The notes: generated from the sequence alone by a model not told the origin. 64,000 nt of DNA from Gilvimarinus chinensis DSM 19667 (GCF_000377745.1 NZ_KB898709.1:350605-414604), one strand, 5' to 3'; counted from the stretch's first letter, positions 22,117 to 33,865 are shown. A program made the numbers and translations.

Positions 22117-22626
22117 TTAGTTCAGAATATCTTCTACGCTCTTACCACGCTTGGCGGCTACTGCTTCAGGAGCAGCCATGTCACGCAGCGCTTTGTAAGT
22201 AGCGCGAACCACGTTTACCGGGTTGGTAGAACCGTAGCACTTAGCCAGAACGTTCTGTACACCGGCGATTTCCAGTACAGCGCGCATAGCACCACCGGCA
22301 ATTACACCAGTACCAGGAGATGCTGGCTGCATGTAAACCTTAGAGGCGCCGTGACGACCCTTGGTGGCGTACTGCAGTGTATCACCGTTCAGGTCTACAG
22401 AAATCATATTGCGACGCGCTGCTTCCATTGCTTTTTGAATAGCAACAGGCACTTCGCGCGCCTTACCGCGGCCGAAACCTACCTTGCCGTTACCGTCGCC
22501 AACAACGGTAAGTGCGGTGAAGGCAAAGATACGACCACCTTTAACTGTTTTAGCAACACGGTTAACTTGTACCAGCTTTTCCTGGAAGCCTTCGTTGTTG
22601 CTGTCATCTTTCTTAGTAAAAGCCAT
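22117..22626 (-). CDS. rpsE: 30S ribosomal protein S5
   Basis: 169 residues. The S5 N-terminal dsRBD-like domain contains [41 protein letters not shown], followed by the C-terminal domain with [20 protein letters not shown]. The frame extends 42 nt upstream into rplR, but [18 protein letters not shown] is the natural start. S5 contributes to translational accuracy. Confidence 0.98.
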   Translation of the reverse strand: MAFTKKDDSNNEGFQEKLVQVNRVAKTVKGGRIFAFTALTVVGDGNGKVGFGRGKAREVPVAIQKAMEAARRNMISVDLNGDTLQYATKGRHGASKVYMQPASPGTGVIAGGAMRAVLEIAGVQNVLAKCYGSTNPVNVVRATYKALRDMAAPEAVAAKRGKSVEDILN

Positions 22627-22636
22627 GTCTTTACCC

Positions 22637-22987
22637 TTAGAATTCCAGTCCAGCTTCACGCGCGGCATCAGCCAATGCCTTTACGCGACCGTGATATTTG
22701 AACCCACTGCGGTCAAAGGCAACTTGGGTAATGCCAGCGGCTTTCGCGCGCTCGGCAATCAACTCACCCACAGCTTTGGCAGCATCAGCATTGCCAGTGG
22801 CACCGCTGCGCAGTGATTTGTCCAGAGTGGAGGCGCTTGCTAAAACGCTGGCTCCATCCTGGGCAATAATTTGTGCGTAAATGTGACGTGGCGTGCGGTG
22901 AACGGTTAGGCGGTTTACACCCAACTGACGGATCTTGGCACGGGCACGGCGCGCACGGCGAAGACGAGATTGCTTCTTATCGCTCAT
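22637..22987 (-). CDS. rplR: 50S ribosomal protein L18
   Basis: 116 residues: basic N-terminus [21 protein letters not shown], then [16 protein letters not shown] and the C-terminal [19 protein letters not shown] typical of L18, a 5S rRNA-binding protein. Confidence 0.98.
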   Translation of the reverse strand: MSDKKQSRLRRARRARAKIRQLGVNRLTVHRTPRHIYAQIIAQDGASVLASASTLDKSLRSGATGNADAAKAVGELIAERAKAAGITQVAFDRSGFKYHGRVKALADAAREAGLEF

Positions 22988-22997
22988 AACCTAGCCC

Positions 22998-23537
22998 CTA
23001 CTTCTTCTTAGCTTCTTTACGACGTACTTGTTCGTCAGCGAAGCGCACACCTTTACCTTTATAAGGCTCTGGCGGACGAAGCGCGCGGATCTCCGCGGCC
23101 ACCTGACCGAGCAACTGCTTATCAGCGCTCTTGAGTACGACATCGGTCTGGCTCGGAGTTTCCACTGTGACACCTTCTGGAACGGTGTAATCCACAGGGT
23201 TAGAGAAACCCAAAGACAGGTTTACAGTGTTACCTGTAGCTTTGGCACGGTAACCAACGCCAACCAACTGCAGCTTTTTCTCAAAGCCTTCAGTTACGCC
23301 GACCATCATGTTACCAACCAGGGCACGCATAGTACCCGCCAAAGCGATAGATTCCTGCTTGGCACCACCGTCGCGGGCAGCAAAGCGCAGAACGTTATCT
23401 TCCTGCGTTACTTCTACTGCATCGTGAACGGTCACTGCCAACGTACCTTTGCTGCCCTTCAAGCTAAGTTCTTGCCCGTTAAGGGTGACATTAACAGCAG
23501 CGGGTACTTCAACCGGACTGTTTGCAACTCGTGACAT
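22998..23537 (-). CDS. rplF: 50S ribosomal protein L6
   Basis: 179 residues with two L6 repeats. Starts [31 protein letters not shown] and ends [26 protein letters not shown], the classic L6 C-terminal signature. Confidence 0.98.
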   Translation of the reverse strand: MSRVANSPVEVPAAVNVTLNGQELSLKGSKGTLAVTVHDAVEVTQEDNVLRFAARDGGAKQESIALAGTMRALVGNMMVGVTEGFEKKLQLVGVGYRAKATGNTVNLSLGFSNPVDYTVPEGVTVETPSQTDVVLKSADKQLLGQVAAEIRALRPPEPYKGKGVRFADEQVRRKEAKKK

Positions 23538-23548
23538 GATTCTTCCCG

Positions 23549-23941
23549 TTAGAATACTGTGCAGAGGACTTCGCCACCTACGCCCTGGGCGCGTGCAGCA
23601 CGATCAGTCATTACACCTTTACTGGTCGAAACGATGGCAACACCCAGGCCGTTGCGAACACTCGGCAGCTCGGTTTTACCAGCGTAGTTACGCAAACCGG
23701 GACGACTTACACGGTCGAGTTCCGCGATTACCGGCTTGCCTTCAAAATATTTCAGCTCGATGGTCAGCTCAGCCTTTGGGCCTTCGCTTACAGAGAAGTC
23801 TTTTACGTAACCTTCTTCAACCAAAACCTTGGCAACGTTTGCCTTAAGCTTGGAAGAAGGCATGCTAACTTCAGTCTTACCAACTTGCAGCGCATTGCGA
23901 ATGCGGGTCAGCATATCTGCTAACGGATCTTGCATACTCAT
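23549..23941 (-). CDS. rpsH: 30S ribosomal protein S8
   Basis: 130 residues starting [19 protein letters not shown] and ending with the S8 C-terminal segment [24 protein letters not shown]. In E. coli S8 represses the spc operon at the rplE leader. It follows rpsN. Confidence 0.98.
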   Translation of the reverse strand: MSMQDPLADMLTRIRNALQVGKTEVSMPSSKLKANVAKVLVEEGYVKDFSVSEGPKAELTIELKYFEGKPVIAELDRVSRPGLRNYAGKTELPSVRNGLGVAIVSTSKGVMTDRAARAQGVGGEVLCTVF

Positions 23942-23971
23942 CTGAATGTGCTCCTATATATGGGCCTGAGC

Positions 23972-24277
23972 TTACCAGCTCGCCTTAACCAGACCCGGGA
24001 CGTCACCGCGCATAGCTGCTTCACGCAACTTGTGACGGCAAAGACCAAACTTACGATAAACACCGTGCGGACGGCCGGTCACGCGGCAGCGGTTGCGACC
24101 ACGAGAAGGGCTGGCGTCACGAGGCAATTTCTGCAACTTGGTTTGCGCTTCCCATACTTGCTCTTCAGATGAAGCAGGGCTGGAAATAATCGCTTTCAAT
24201 TCGGCACGCTTGGCAGCGTACTTCTCAACCAGACGTGCACGTTTTGCTTCGCGTGCGATCATAGATTTTTTAGCCAT
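23972..24277 (-). CDS. rpsN: 30S ribosomal protein S14
   Basis: 101 residues, the long zinc-free (C-) form: [41 protein letters not shown] at the C-terminus, without the CxxC pairs of the zinc form. Confidence 0.98.
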   Translation of the reverse strand: MAKKSMIAREAKRARLVEKYAAKRAELKAIISSPASSEEQVWEAQTKLQKLPRDASPSRGRNRCRVTGRPHGVYRKFGLCRHKLREAAMRGDVPGLVKASW

Positions 24278-24287
24278 GTCTCTACCC

Positions 24288-24827
24288 TTAGCCTTTGAAC
24301 GGGAAGTTAAACGCTTTCAACAAAGCGCGTCCTTCTTCGTCAGTACGTGCCGTTGTGGTGATACAGATATCCAAACCACGCAGCTTGTCTACTTTATCGT
24401 AGTCAATCTCGGGGAAAATGATCTGTTCAGTCACACCCATAGAGAAGTTGCCACGACCGTCAAATTGCTTGGGACTGATACCGCGAAAGTCGCGGATACG
24501 AGGAATAGAGATCGAGATTAAACGATCCAAAAACTCGTACATGCGGTCTTGACGCAGGGTCACTTTACAGCCGATCGGCCAGCCATCACGGATTTTAAAA
24601 CCTGCGATAGACTTACGCGCCTTGGTTACGACTACTTTCTGACCGGCAATCTTTTCCAGATCGCCCACAGCGTTTTCAAGCACTTTTTTATCGCCCACTG
24701 CTTCACCAACACCCATGTTGATGGTGATTTTAGTGATACGCGGCACTTCCATAACGTTCGCCAAACCCAACTCTTCTTTCAGTTTGGGAGCGATCTCTTT
24801 GCTGTATACTTCTTTAAGCCTAGCCAT
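24288..24827 (-). CDS. rplE: 50S ribosomal protein L5
   Basis: 179 residues; [45 protein letters not shown] and [33 protein letters not shown] are L5 hallmarks. Binds 5S rRNA and P-site tRNA. Confidence 0.98.
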   Translation of the reverse strand: MARLKEVYSKEIAPKLKEELGLANVMEVPRITKITINMGVGEAVGDKKVLENAVGDLEKIAGQKVVVTKARKSIAGFKIRDGWPIGCKVTLRQDRMYEFLDRLISISIPRIRDFRGISPKQFDGRGNFSMGVTEQIIFPEIDYDKVDKLRGLDICITTTARTDEEGRALLKAFNFPFKG

Positions 24828-24832
24828 GTTAC

Positions 24833-25147
24833 TTACGCCCCTACGGCTTCGCCATTGGATTTGAAGACGCGAACTTTCTTATCGCCTTCAACCTTGAAGC
24901 CAACACGATCAGCTTTTCCAGTTGCGGCGTTGAAAATCGCAACATTGGAAACATGAATAGCGGCTTCTTTCTCTACAATACCACCAGCAACACCCAGTTG
25001 AGGGTTTGGCTTCTGGTGCTTTTTGACGAGATTGATACCAGATACGATCACCTTGTCATTGGCCAAAACGCGAACTACTTTGCCACGTTTGCCTTTGTCG
25101 CGACCGGCGATAACAATCACTTCGTCATCACGTTTAATCTTACGCAT
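24833..25147 (-). CDS. rplX: 50S ribosomal protein L24
   Basis: 104 residues with an N-terminal KOW motif ([26 protein letters not shown]) and the family segment [35 protein letters not shown]. An assembly initiator of the large subunit. Confidence 0.98.
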   Translation of the reverse strand: MRKIKRDDEVIVIAGRDKGKRGKVVRVLANDKVIVSGINLVKKHQKPNPQLGVAGGIVEKEAAIHVSNVAIFNAATGKADRVGFKVEGDKKVRVFKSNGEAVGA

Positions 25148-25183
25148 TTGTCTGCCCTCGTCTCTCTAACTCTGTCGAAGTGC

Positions 25184-25552
25184 TTAAAGCACTTCCGGCG
25201 CCAGAGAAATGATTTTCATGAATTTCTCGCCACGTAACTCACGCGTTACGGGTCCGAAAATACGTGTACCAACCGGAGCATCCTGGTTGTTCAGCAGTAC
25301 AGCAGCGTTGTCGTCGAACTTGATCAACGAACCGTCCTGACGACGCACACCGCGCTTGGTGCGTACCACTACCGCCTTCATTACCTGGCCTTTTTTCACC
25401 TTACCGCGTGGAATGGCTTCCTTTACGGTAACTTTGATGATGTCACCCACGGCTGCGTAACGACGGTGGGAGCCGCCAAGCACCTTGATGCACTGGACAC
25501 GGCGTGCGCCGCTGTTGTCCGCTACATCTAAGTAGGATTCTGTTTGAATCAT
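25184..25552 (-). CDS. rplN: 50S ribosomal protein L14
   Basis: 122 residues starting [33 protein letters not shown] and ending [12 protein letters not shown]. First gene of the spc-type block (rplN to rpmJ). Confidence 0.98.
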   Translation of the reverse strand: MIQTESYLDVADNSGARRVQCIKVLGGSHRRYAAVGDIIKVTVKEAIPRGKVKKGQVMKAVVVRTKRGVRRQDGSLIKFDDNAAVLLNNQDAPVGTRIFGPVTRELRGEKFMKIISLAPEVL

Positions 25553-25590
25553 CGTCCGTCTCCGAAACTAATCTATGCCGCAAGAAATCC

Positions 25591-25857
25591 TTAGATTTCA
25601 GTTGCGCGCTCTTCAATTTTCACCAAAGCCCATGACTTGCTTTTAGACAGGGGACGCGACTCAGCAATAGTCACGGTATCGCCCATCTTGGACTCGTTGT
25701 TTTCGTCATGCGCTTTCAGCTTGGATGACTTACTCACGTACTTGCCGTAAATCGGGTGCTTAACGCGACGCTCGATCAATACTGTGATGGTTTTATCCAT
25801 CTTGTCGCTGACGACTTTACCAGTCAGTGTACGAGCCAGTTTTTCTGTCTGAGCCAT
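25591..25857 (-). CDS. rpsQ: 30S ribosomal protein S17
   Basis: 88 residues; [47 protein letters not shown] is the S17 OB-fold signature. Follows rpmC by 2 bp. Confidence 0.98.
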   Translation of the reverse strand: MAQTEKLARTLTGKVVSDKMDKTITVLIERRVKHPIYGKYVSKSSKLKAHDENNESKMGDTVTIAESRPLSKSKSWALVKIEERATEI

Positions 25858-25859
25858 CG

Positions 25860-26051
25860 TTAATTACCTGCCTTTTGTCTAAGCGCCGTTTTGATGCGAG
25901 CAATATCTTTACGAGTTTGCGACAACAAGTGAGTCTGGCTCAGCTGGCCAGTGGACGCTTGCATACGCAGCTTGAACTGCTCTTTCAGCTGGGCAAGCAA
26001 CTCGTTGTTCAGCTCTTCAACGGACTTTTCCCGGAGTTCTGAAGCTTTCAT
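25860..26051 (-). CDS. rpmC: 50S ribosomal protein L29
   Basis: 63 residues, [31 protein letters not shown], two long helices. A GTG directly before the ATG is in frame, but the ATG (26049-26051) overlaps the rplP stop as TGATG-type coupling and gives the usual N-terminus. Confidence 0.97.
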   Translation of the reverse strand: MKASELREKSVEELNNELLAQLKEQFKLRMQASTGQLSQTHLLSQTRKDIARIKTALRQKAGN

Positions 26052-26464
26052 CACATCACCGAACGTTTAACGAATGTTGTAGTAATAGGCAACTTTGCCG
26101 CAGCAAGAGCGAAGGCTTCACGAGCCAGCTCTTCACTAACACCGTCCATTTCATACAGGACTTTGCCAGGGCAAATCTGTGCCACCCAGTATTCTACGTT
26201 ACCCTTACCTTTACCCTGACGAACTTCCAGAGGCTTTTCGGTAATTGGTTTGTCCGGGAATACTCGGATCCAAATTTTACCGCCACGTTTAATGTGACGA
26301 GTCATAGCACGACGGGCCGCTTCGATCTGACGTGCTGTAATACGACCGCGACCAGTCGCTTTTAATCCAAAGTCGCCAAAGCTAACTTTGGAGCCGCGAT
26401 GGGCCAAACCGCGGTTGCGGCCTTTCTGTTGCTTGCGAAACTTCGTACGCTTCGGTTGCAGCAT
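26051..26464 (-). CDS. rplP: 50S ribosomal protein L16
   Basis: 137 residues starting [24 protein letters not shown], with the L16 signatures [48 protein letters not shown]. Located near the A site. Confidence 0.98.
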   Translation of the reverse strand: MLQPKRTKFRKQQKGRNRGLAHRGSKVSFGDFGLKATGRGRITARQIEAARRAMTRHIKRGGKIWIRVFPDKPITEKPLEVRQGKGKGNVEYWVAQICPGKVLYEMDGVSEELAREAFALAAAKLPITTTFVKRSVM

Positions 26465-26476
26465 CTTGCGTACCCC

Positions 26477-27157
26477 TTACTTAGACTTTGAGCCTTTTTT
26501 CTTAGGCGCGGTTTCGGTGGCTTCTACATCACCAATAATCTCGCCTTTGAAAATCCAAACTTTAACGCCAATGATCCCGTAGGTAGTTGACGCCTCGGCG
26601 GTGTTGTAGTCGATATCCGCACGCAGAGTATGCAGCGGCACACGACCTTCGCGGTACCATTCAGAGCGCGCAATCTCAGCGCCACCAAGACGGCCACCTA
26701 CCTGAATCTTGATACCTTCAGCACCCTGACGCATGGCGTTTTGTACCGCGCGCTTCATGGCACGACGGAACATCACACGACGCTCGAGCTGCTGAGCAAC
26801 ACCCTGGGCAACCAGAGCCGCATCCAGATCAGGCTTGCGAATTTCTTCAATGTTAATGTGAACAGGCACGCCCATTTTCTGGCTTACTTCAGCGCGCAGG
26901 CGATCAACATCTTCACCTTTTTTACCAATCACGATACCCGGACGGGCAGTGTGAATGGTGATACGCGCAGTGTTAGCAGGACGTTCAATATCAACGCGGC
27001 TAACAGAGGCATTTGCCAGTTTGTCCTGGATGTACTTACGCACTTCCAAGTCGTTGTTCAGCTTGTCTGCGTAATCATCGCCGCCAGCATACCAAGTAGA
27101 GGTATGGCTTTTGACAATACCCAGACGAATACCTGTCGGATGTACTTTCTGACCCAT
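26477..27157 (-). CDS. rpsC: 30S ribosomal protein S3
   Basis: 226 residues starting [25 protein letters not shown], with a KH domain (about 40-110; [21 protein letters not shown]) and the S3 C-terminal domain with [35 protein letters not shown]. Part of the mRNA entry site. Confidence 0.98.
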   Translation of the reverse strand: MGQKVHPTGIRLGIVKSHTSTWYAGGDDYADKLNNDLEVRKYIQDKLANASVSRVDIERPANTARITIHTARPGIVIGKKGEDVDRLRAEVSQKMGVPVHINIEEIRKPDLDAALVAQGVAQQLERRVMFRRAMKRAVQNAMRQGAEGIKIQVGGRLGGAEIARSEWYREGRVPLHTLRADIDYNTAEASTTYGIIGVKVWIFKGEIIGDVEATETAPKKKGSKSK

Positions 27158-27170
27158 AACGCCTACTCTC

Positions 27171-27503
27171 TTACTGATCGGCTACTTTTACGGTGATATG
27201 ACAAGTGCGCTTCAAAATACGGTCTGCACGACCTTTTGCGCGCGGCATGATGCGTTTCATGGTCATGCCTTCGTCTACAAACACAGTAGACACTTTCAGC
27301 TCGTCAATATCAGCACCTTCGTTATGCTCTGCGTTTGCAATTGCAGACTCGAGCACTTTCTTCATAATCGCAGCGCCCTTCTTCGGGCTAAAAGCCAGAA
27401 TATCAAGAGCGTCTTCAACGCCTTTACCGCGAATTTGATTTGCAACCAAACGCGCTTTCTGCGCCGACAGACGTGCACCGCGTAATTTTGCTGCTACTTC
27501 CAT
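27171..27503 (-). CDS. rplV: 50S ribosomal protein L22
   Basis: 110 residues: [27 protein letters not shown] and the C-terminal [28 protein letters not shown], the beta-hairpin that lines the exit tunnel. Confidence 0.98.
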   Translation of the reverse strand: MEVAAKLRGARLSAQKARLVANQIRGKGVEDALDILAFSPKKGAAIMKKVLESAIANAEHNEGADIDELKVSTVFVDEGMTMKRIMPRAKGRADRILKRTCHITVKVADQ

Positions 27504-27528
27504 CGTATTACCTCGTAGGCACTAGCGC

Positions 27529-27807
27529 TTAGCGCTTTTTAGCTTTCTTATCTGCAACGTGACCGCGATAAGTGCGGCTCGCTGCAAACTCGCCCAATTT
27601 GTGCCCAACCATCTCTTCGTTGATCAGGACCGGCACGTGTTGACGCCCGTTGTGTACCGCCAGAGTCAAGCCAACCATCTCCGGAAGAATCATGGAGCGG
27701 CGAGACCAGGTTTTGATCGGGCGACGATCATTTTTTTCGATCGCTGCTTCGACCTTCTTAATCAGGTGAAGATCGATAAAAGGACCTTTCTTCAGTGAAC
27801 GTGGCAC
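27529..27807 (-). CDS. rpsS: 30S ribosomal protein S19
   Basis: 92 residues: [20 protein letters not shown] start and the signature [26 protein letters not shown]. Confidence 0.98.
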   Translation of the reverse strand: MPRSLKKGPFIDLHLIKKVEAAIEKNDRRPIKTWSRRSMILPEMVGLTLAVHNGRQHVPVLINEEMVGHKLGEFAASRTYRGHVADKKAKKR

Positions 27808-27840
27808 TGTTGCTTCCTCTTTAGGTTGTCAGGTCGTCAA

Positions 27841-28668
27841 TTAACGCTTGTCGCGACGACGAACTATCATCTTGTCAGTACGCTTGTTCTTGCGCGTTTT
27901 GTAACCCTTGGTTGGAGTACCCCAAGGTGAAATTGGGTGACGGCCACCAGAGGTACGACCTTCACCACCACCATGCGGGTGATCAACCGGGTTCATCGCA
28001 ACACCGCGAACAGTCGGGCGCACACCGCGCCAGCGCGTGGCACCTGCTTTACCCAAAGAACGCAGGCTGTGCTCGCTGTTGGAAACTTCGCCCAAAGTGG
28101 CGCGACATTCCGCTAGCACTCGACGGGTCTCACCGCTGCGCAAGCGCAGAGTGGCGTATACACCGTCACGAGCTACCAACTGAGCCGAAGTACCAGCAGA
28201 GCGTGCGATTTGCGCACCCTTACCAGGCTTAAGCTCAACACAGTGAACCACGCTACCTACGGGAATGTTGCGCAAAGGCAGAGCATTACCGGGCTTGATA
28301 GCCGCAGCATCACCAGATTCAATTTTGTCACCAGCCTTCAGGCCCTTAGGCGCAATCACGTAGCGACGCTCACCGTCGGCATAGCACACGAGTGCAATGT
28401 AAGCCGTGCGGTTTGGATCATATTCAATACGCTCTACTGTCGCTGCGATACCGTCTTTGTTGCGACGGAAATCGATCAGGCGATAGTGCTGCTTGTGACC
28501 ACCACCGATGTGACGAGTAGTGATACGGCCAGCGTTGTTACGACCGCCAGAGCGAGACTGCTTTTCCAACAGGGGCGCGTAAGGCGCACCTTTGTGCAAG
28601 TCCGGATTAACGACGCTTACTACAAAGCGGCGACCGGGCGAGGTTGGTTTACGTTTTACAATAGCCAT
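27841..28668 (-). CDS. rplB: 50S ribosomal protein L2
   Basis: 275 residues starting [27 protein letters not shown], with the conserved [14 protein letters not shown] (about 223-236) containing the His implicated in peptidyl-transferase centre architecture. Confidence 0.98.
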   Translation of the reverse strand: MAIVKRKPTSPGRRFVVSVVNPDLHKGAPYAPLLEKQSRSGGRNNAGRITTRHIGGGHKQHYRLIDFRRNKDGIAATVERIEYDPNRTAYIALVCYADGERRYVIAPKGLKAGDKIESGDAAAIKPGNALPLRNIPVGSVVHCVELKPGKGAQIARSAGTSAQLVARDGVYATLRLRSGETRRVLAECRATLGEVSNSEHSLRSLGKAGATRWRGVRPTVRGVAMNPVDHPHGGGEGRTSGGRHPISPWGTPTKGYKTRKNKRTDKMIVRRRDKR

Positions 28669-28681
28669 TGCAACAATCCCC

Positions 28682-28978
28682 TTACTCAGCTACCGCAAAG
28701 TCGATGTCTTGACCTTGCTCAAGGCGCACGTAAGCTTTTTTCCAGTCACTGCGCTTGCCGAGACCGTAGCGTGTACGCTTGGTTTTGCCTTTAACGTTCA
28801 GAATGCGAACCTGCTCAACTTTAGTGTCGAACAGCGCCTGAACAGCGGCTTTAACTTCCAGCTTGGTAGCATCAGCGGCAACTTTAAATACCACCTGATT
28901 ACCAGTTTCGCCTGCGGCAGCCGCCTTTTCGGAAACCACCGGGCCTAACAAGACTTTATAGATGCGCTCTTGATTCAT
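28682..28978 (-). CDS. rplW: 50S ribosomal protein L23
   Basis: 98 residues; [21 protein letters not shown] and [17 protein letters not shown] are L23 features. Docking site for trigger factor and SRP at the tunnel exit. Overlaps rplD by 4 bp (ATGA). Confidence 0.98.
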   Translation of the reverse strand: MNQERIYKVLLGPVVSEKAAAAGETGNQVVFKVAADATKLEVKAAVQALFDTKVEQVRILNVKGKTKRTRYGLGKRSDWKKAYVRLEQGQDIDFAVAE

Positions 28979-29589
28979 CCCAGGATCTCCTCGAATTTCT
29001 TCATCGCAGCAACAGTCACTACCACTTTATCGAAGCGAATCAAGCTAACAGGATCGATACCTGCTACATCGCGAACATCAACCTTGTGCAGGTTGCGAGA
29101 AGCCAGGTACAAACCTTCGCTTACTTCTTCTGTTACGATCAGCGCTTCAGACAAGCCATACTGAGCCAGCTTTTGCACCAGAGCTTTGGTTTTTGGAGCT
29201 TCAACATCAAACTCTTCAACAACCACTAAACGCTCTTGGCGATTCAGCTCAGACAAAATGCAACGCAGTGCTGCGCGATACATTTTCTTGTTGAGCTTTT
29301 GCTCGAAGTTGCGAGGCTTGGCTGCGAAAGTGGTACCACCTGAGCGCCAGATTGGGCTACGGATAGTACCGGCACGCGCGCGGCCAGTGCCTTTTTGACG
29401 CCAGGGCTTCTTACCGCCACCAGCTACTTCAGAGCGAGTTTTCTGGGCCTTGGTACCCTGACGCGCACCTGCCATGTAGGCAACTACCGCCTGGTGAACC
29501 AGGTCCTGATTAAATTCTTTGCCGAAGGCAACCTCAGACACTTTCAAAGTACCGTTGGAGCCGCCGGGAGTAACTATATTCAATTCCAT
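28975..29589 (-). CDS. rplD: 50S ribosomal protein L4
   Basis: 204 residues; the internal loop [25 protein letters not shown] reaches the exit tunnel. In E. coli L4 also represses the S10 operon by attenuation and translation control. Confidence 0.98.
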   Translation of the reverse strand: MELNIVTPGGSNGTLKVSEVAFGKEFNQDLVHQAVVAYMAGARQGTKAQKTRSEVAGGGKKPWRQKGTGRARAGTIRSPIWRSGGTTFAAKPRNFEQKLNKKMYRAALRCILSELNRQERLVVVEEFDVEAPKTKALVQKLAQYGLSEALIVTEEVSEGLYLASRNLHKVDVRDVAGIDPVSLIRFDKVVVTVAAMKKFEEILG

Positions 29590-29609
29590 GGTCGATTCCC
29601 CTAGGACAA

Positions 29610-30254
29610 TTAAGCGTTGTTGCTCGCTTTAACCGCTGGACGTACGATTACGTCGCTTCCGGGAGCTCCCGGAATGGCACCTTTAACCAACAGCAGATTG
29701 CGTTCGGCATCAACACGAACCACTTCTAAGTTCTGAACGGTTACACGCTCAGCACCCATATGGCCCGACATTTTCTTGCCCTTAAAGACGCGGCCCGGAG
29801 TTTGGCACTGGCCAATAGAACCCGGAGCACGGTGAGAAAGTGAGTTACCGTGGGTAGCGTCTTGCATGTGGAAGTTCCAGCGCTTAACTGTACCTGCAAA
29901 ACCTTTACCCTTGGAGGTGCCGGTTACGTCAACGACTTGACCTGCTTCAAAAGCAGCAACAGTCAACTCGGAACCAGCTTCGAAATTTTCTTCAGAATTG
30001 TTACGCAACTCCCACAAACCACGACCAGCCTCGTTATTAGACTTGGCGAAGTGACCTGCAGCAGATTTGCTAACACGGGAGGCACGACGAGACCCTACGG
30101 TAACCTGCACAGCATTGTAACCGTCGGTTTCTACATTCTTAACCTGAGTGATGCGATTGGGTTCTACCTCAATCACAGACACGGGAATGGAAACACCATC
30201 ATCGGTAAATATACGAGTCATACCGCTTTTGCGGCCGACAATACCAATCGTCAT
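29610..30254 (-). CDS. rplC: 50S ribosomal protein L3
   Basis: 214 residues; [39 protein letters not shown] start and [40 protein letters not shown] with the Gln that PrmB methylates in other species. Confidence 0.98.
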   Translation of the reverse strand: MTIGIVGRKSGMTRIFTDDGVSIPVSVIEVEPNRITQVKNVETDGYNAVQVTVGSRRASRVSKSAAGHFAKSNNEAGRGLWELRNNSEENFEAGSELTVAAFEAGQVVDVTGTSKGKGFAGTVKRWNFHMQDATHGNSLSHRAPGSIGQCQTPGRVFKGKKMSGHMGAERVTVQNLEVVRVDAERNLLLVKGAIPGAPGSDVIVRPAVKASNNA

Positions 30255-30362
30255 TTTACTAACCTCTTAGTGTACGGGGCTCTTACCCGCTATGGCCGCC
30301 CATTTCAGAGCGTTACACAAGGCTGAATAAATTGTTTTACTCAGCCAGACATTTACAAGTTT

Positions 30363-30698
<336 letters not shown>

Positions 30699-30754
30699 TT
30701 AAAGAACAATCCATTTCGGCAAGACCACCGGGGCCCGTGCAAAATGGAGGCGCA

Positions 30755-30783
30755 ATATTAATGACCGACCCGGCCGGTGTCAA
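30755..30783 (-). promoter_or_regulatory. Near-consensus sigma70 promoter of the S10 operon
   Basis: On the minus strand a perfect -35 TTGACA (30778-30783), exactly 17 nt of spacer and -10 TAATAT (30755-30760). A start near 30748 gives a leader of about 75 nt before rpsJ, shorter than the E. coli S10 leader. An A/T-rich stretch upstream of the -35 (30784-30822) could act as an UP element. Confidence 0.85.
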
Positions 30784-31000
30784 CCAAAAACCAGGAAAAA
30801 TTGTAAATATTTTAACCAGAGGGAAAACCGCGCCCAGATCAGGTCGTAACCGCTGTAAAAACGCGAGCGGGCGCGCATTGTAGCGACTTGGGGCGCAGAT
30901 ACAAGTACTACCGGTAAATTATTTAGTCTTATATATAAAGAAGCACGAACCTACAAAAAAGGGGGCATGCAACACCTCCTCGGCAGGCGAGACACAACAA

Positions 31001-32401
31001 TTAATCTAATGATCGCAAAACCGTCTCAACCATCTTTTTCGCATCATCGAACAGCATCATGGTGTTGTCGTTAAAAAACAGCTCATTTTGAACCCCAGCA
31101 TAACCTGTCGCCATTCCGCGCTTCACGAACAGGACAGTCTTGGCCTTTTCCACATCGAGGATCGGCATGCCGTAGATCGGGCTAGCCGGGTCCGTTTTGG
31201 CAGCCGGGTTGGTGACGTCATTGGCACCTATGACAAAAGCCACATCCGCCTGCTGGAACTCACTGTTAATATCTTCAAGCTCAAACACCTCGTCGTAGGG
31301 CACATTCGCCTCAGCCAAGAGCACATTCATATGCCCAGGCATGCGCCCCGCCACCGGGTGAATCGCGTAGCTTACCTTCACCCCAGCCTTTTTTAACTCA
31401 TCCGCCATCTCACGCAAGGCGTGTTGCGCCTGAGCCACAGCCATGCCATAGCCAGGCACAATAATCACCGAACCGGCGTTTTTCATAATAAAGGCGGCAT
31501 CCTCAGCACTACCCTGCTTTACCGGGCGATCATCGGTCCCACCCGAAGCTGCCGCAGCAGTCGAGTCACCCCCAAAACCACCCAGAATGACGTTAAAGAA
31601 AGAGCGGTTCATCCCCTTACACATAATATAAGAAAGAATAGCGCCAGATGACCCCACCAAGGCCCCGGTAATGATCAAGGCGTTGTTGTGCAGGGTAAAG
31701 CCGATACCCGCCGCCGCCCAGCCGGAATATGAGTTCAACATACTCACCACCACCGGCATGTCGGCGCCACCAATGGGAATAATAATGAGAAACCCGAGCA
31801 CAAAGGCGAGCCCCACCAGCGACCAGAACACCCAGCCAGACTGATCCACACAGAAATAGCCCACCAACCCCAAGGCCGCCAAACCCAATAGCGCGTTTAA
31901 CAAATGCTGCCCAGGAAAAACCACCGGACGCCCTGACACCAACCCCTGCAGCTTGGCAAAAGCGATAACAGAACCGGAAAAGGTAATGGCGCCAATCATG
32001 GCCCCCAGGCTCATCTCAATACGACTGGCAACATAAATACCACCTTGCGCATCCAACAAACCAAAAGAGGCAGGATTTAAGTAAGCCGCCCCCGCCACCA
32101 GTACAGCCGCCATCCCCACCAGCGAATGGAAGGCCGCCACCAACTGCGGCATGGCCGTCATGGCAATGCGCGACGCAATCAATAAACCAACAGCGCCACC
32201 GACAAACACTGAGCCAACAATCCACAAATAAGAAGTAATTTCGGGACTGAGAATGGTCGTGCCGACGGCAATCATCATACCCAGCATACCCATCACATTG
32301 CCGGCACGAGACGACTCAGGAGAAGATAAACCGCGCAGCGCCAAAACGAATAGTACCGCCGCGACCAAGTACGCCAACGAGGTGATACTTTGCATATCCA
32401 T
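31001..32401 (-). CDS. pntB: NAD(P) transhydrogenase subunit beta
   Basis: 466 residues. AAGGGGAG lies 6 nt before the ATG. The N-terminal half has about eight or nine transmembrane helices forming part of the proton channel (domain II). The C-terminal NADP(H)-binding domain III (about residues 285-466) has IIVPGYGMAVAQAQHALREMAD, YAIHPVAGRMPGHMNVLLAEA and VAFVIGANDVTNPAAKTDPASPIYGMPIL. The enzyme couples proton inflow to NADPH formation from NADH. Last gene of pntAA-pntAB-pntB; the S10 promoter lies downstream. Confidence 0.97.
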   Translation of the reverse strand: MDMQSITSLAYLVAAVLFVLALRGLSSPESSRAGNVMGMLGMMIAVGTTILSPEITSYLWIVGSVFVGGAVGLLIASRIAMTAMPQLVAAFHSLVGMAAVLVAGAAYLNPASFGLLDAQGGIYVASRIEMSLGAMIGAITFSGSVIAFAKLQGLVSGRPVVFPGQHLLNALLGLAALGLVGYFCVDQSGWVFWSLVGLAFVLGFLIIIPIGGADMPVVVSMLNSYSGWAAAGIGFTLHNNALIITGALVGSSGAILSYIMCKGMNRSFFNVILGGFGGDSTAAAASGGTDDRPVKQGSAEDAAFIMKNAGSVIIVPGYGMAVAQAQHALREMADELKKAGVKVSYAIHPVAGRMPGHMNVLLAEANVPYDEVFELEDINSEFQQADVAFVIGANDVTNPAAKTDPASPIYGMPILDVEKAKTVLFVKRGMATGYAGVQNELFFNDNTMMLFDDAKKMVETVLRSLD

Positions 32402-32413
32402 AGCAGACTCCCC

Positions 32414-32698
32414 TTACTTCTTCTTTTTATACATAGCCAGCATGCGCTGGGTGACCGCAAAGCCGCCAAAGATATTCACAGACGCCAGCGCCACGGCAAT
32501 ACACCCCAAAACCTTAGCCTGACTCATACCCTCTGGGCCCGCCGCTATCAATGCACCCACCACAATCACACTGGAAATAGCATTGGTCACCGCCATTAAG
32601 GGCGTGTGCAATGCCGGGGTGACACTCCAGACCACGTAGTAGCCGACAAATACCGCCAACACAAAGATGGACAACTGAGAGATAAAATCGCCGTGCAT
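32414..32698 (-). CDS. pntAB: NAD(P) transhydrogenase subunit alpha part 2 (membrane)
   Basis: 94 residues with three to four transmembrane helices; [29 protein letters not shown] is the family signature. AGGAGG lies 5 nt before the ATG at 32698; a frame extension by GTG GTT is ignored. In E. coli this segment is fused to PntA; here alpha is split in two polypeptides as in Rhodospirillum rubrum. Confidence 0.95.
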   Translation of the reverse strand: MHGDFISQLSIFVLAVFVGYYVVWSVTPALHTPLMAVTNAISSVIVVGALIAAGPEGMSQAKVLGCIAVALASVNIFGGFAVTQRMLAMYKKKK

Positions 32699-32707
32699 AA
32701 CCACCTC

Positions 32708-33865
32708 CTATTTATGATCAGCAAACGCCGGGTGAACCACCTGGCCGTCACGAGTAAGCGTGGTAGCCGCAAGAATCTGATCTTCAAAATCCAACCGCAG
32801 GGATGCACCCGCTTCGCTATTAACCAGTGGGGTCAAATAATTAAGAAGGTTTTTGGCATAGAGCGCACTGGCATCAGCAGCAATGCGACTGGGCACATTA
32901 AAATGCCCCACCACTTTGACACCACCAACCTCTACCACCTCACCAGGGCGAGATGCAGTGCAATTGCCGCCCTGCTCGACCGCCAAATCAACAATGATCG
33001 AGCCGGGACGCATACTGGCCACCATCTCGTCGGTAACCAGCACCGGGGCTTTGCGCCCGGGAATCAACGCCGTACAAATAACAATATCCTGAGACTTGAT
33101 GGTTTCAGCGACCAAAGCCGCCTGCTGCCGCTTGAACTCGTCGCTCATCTCTTTGGCGTAACCGCCGGCGGTTTCAGCTTCTTTTACCTCTTCGGAGTCC
33201 ACCATCACAAAGCGTCCACCCAGGCTCTCCACCTGCTCTTTGGCCGCCGGGCGCACATCCGTAGCCGAAACAATTGCCCCCAAACGCTTAGCGGTAGCAA
33301 TCGCCTGCAACCCAGCCACACCAGCCCCTAACACCATCACTTTGGCGGGGGCCACTGTGCCAGCGGCGGTCATCATCATAGGCATGGCGCGGCCGTATTC
33401 GTAAACAGCGTCCAACACCGCCCGATAACCGGCAAGATTACTCTGGGAACTGAGCACATCCATACTCTGGGCCCGGGTGATGCGGGGCACAAACTCCAGA
33501 GCCATCGCGGTCACATCTGCACCAGCATAAGACGATACAGAGGCCGGCGCTGCGTAAGGTGAAAGCATCGCCAAAAGCAAGGCGCCACGAGGAATTAACG
33601 CCAACTCATCCAGATCACCTTCACCGCTCAACAGCGGGCGCTGCACTTTGAGAACGACATCCGCATGAGCATAAAGCGCAGCAATATCCACCTCGATACG
33701 CGCACCGGCCGCTTGGTACAACTCATCAGGTAATTGGCTGGACAAACCCGCCCCAGACTCAACCACCACATCAAATCCCATGGCGATATACTTTTTGACG
33801 GTATCCGGAGTAGCAGCAACGCGACGCTCATGGTCACGACGCTCCTTCGGTACGGCTATCTTCAT
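32708..33865 (-). CDS. pntAA: NAD(P) transhydrogenase subunit alpha part 1 (NAD-binding)
   Basis: 385 residues, soluble domain I. Starts MKIAVPKERRDHERRVAATPDTVKKY (an upstream frame of 20 codons has no signal), with VMVLGAGVAGLQAIATAKRLGAIVSATDVRPAAKEQVESLGGRFV (NAD Rossmann, about 168-212) and TALIPGRKAPVLVTDEMVASMRPGSIIVDLA. Related to alanine dehydrogenase. First gene of the pnt operon, 9 bp before pntAB. Confidence 0.96.
   Translation of the reverse strand: MKIAVPKERRDHERRVAATPDTVKKYIAMGFDVVVESGAGLSSQLPDELYQAAGARIEVDIAALYAHADVVLKVQRPLLSGEGDLDELALIPRGALLLAMLSPYAAPASVSSYAGADVTAMALEFVPRITRAQSMDVLSSQSNLAGYRAVLDAVYEYGRAMPMMMTAAGTVAPAKVMVLGAGVAGLQAIATAKRLGAIVSATDVRPAAKEQVESLGGRFVMVDSEEVKEAETAGGYAKEMSDEFKRQQAALVAETIKSQDIVICTALIPGRKAPVLVTDEMVASMRPGSIIVDLAVEQGGNCTASRPGEVVEVGGVKVVGHFNVPSRIAADASALYAKNLLNYLTPLVNSEAGASLRLDFEDQILAATTLTRDGQVVHPAFADHK

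Noticed and set aside
18915..30254. Several long antisense frames in the ribosomal region
   Set aside because: They are shadows of highly biased ribosomal genes with no independent signals.
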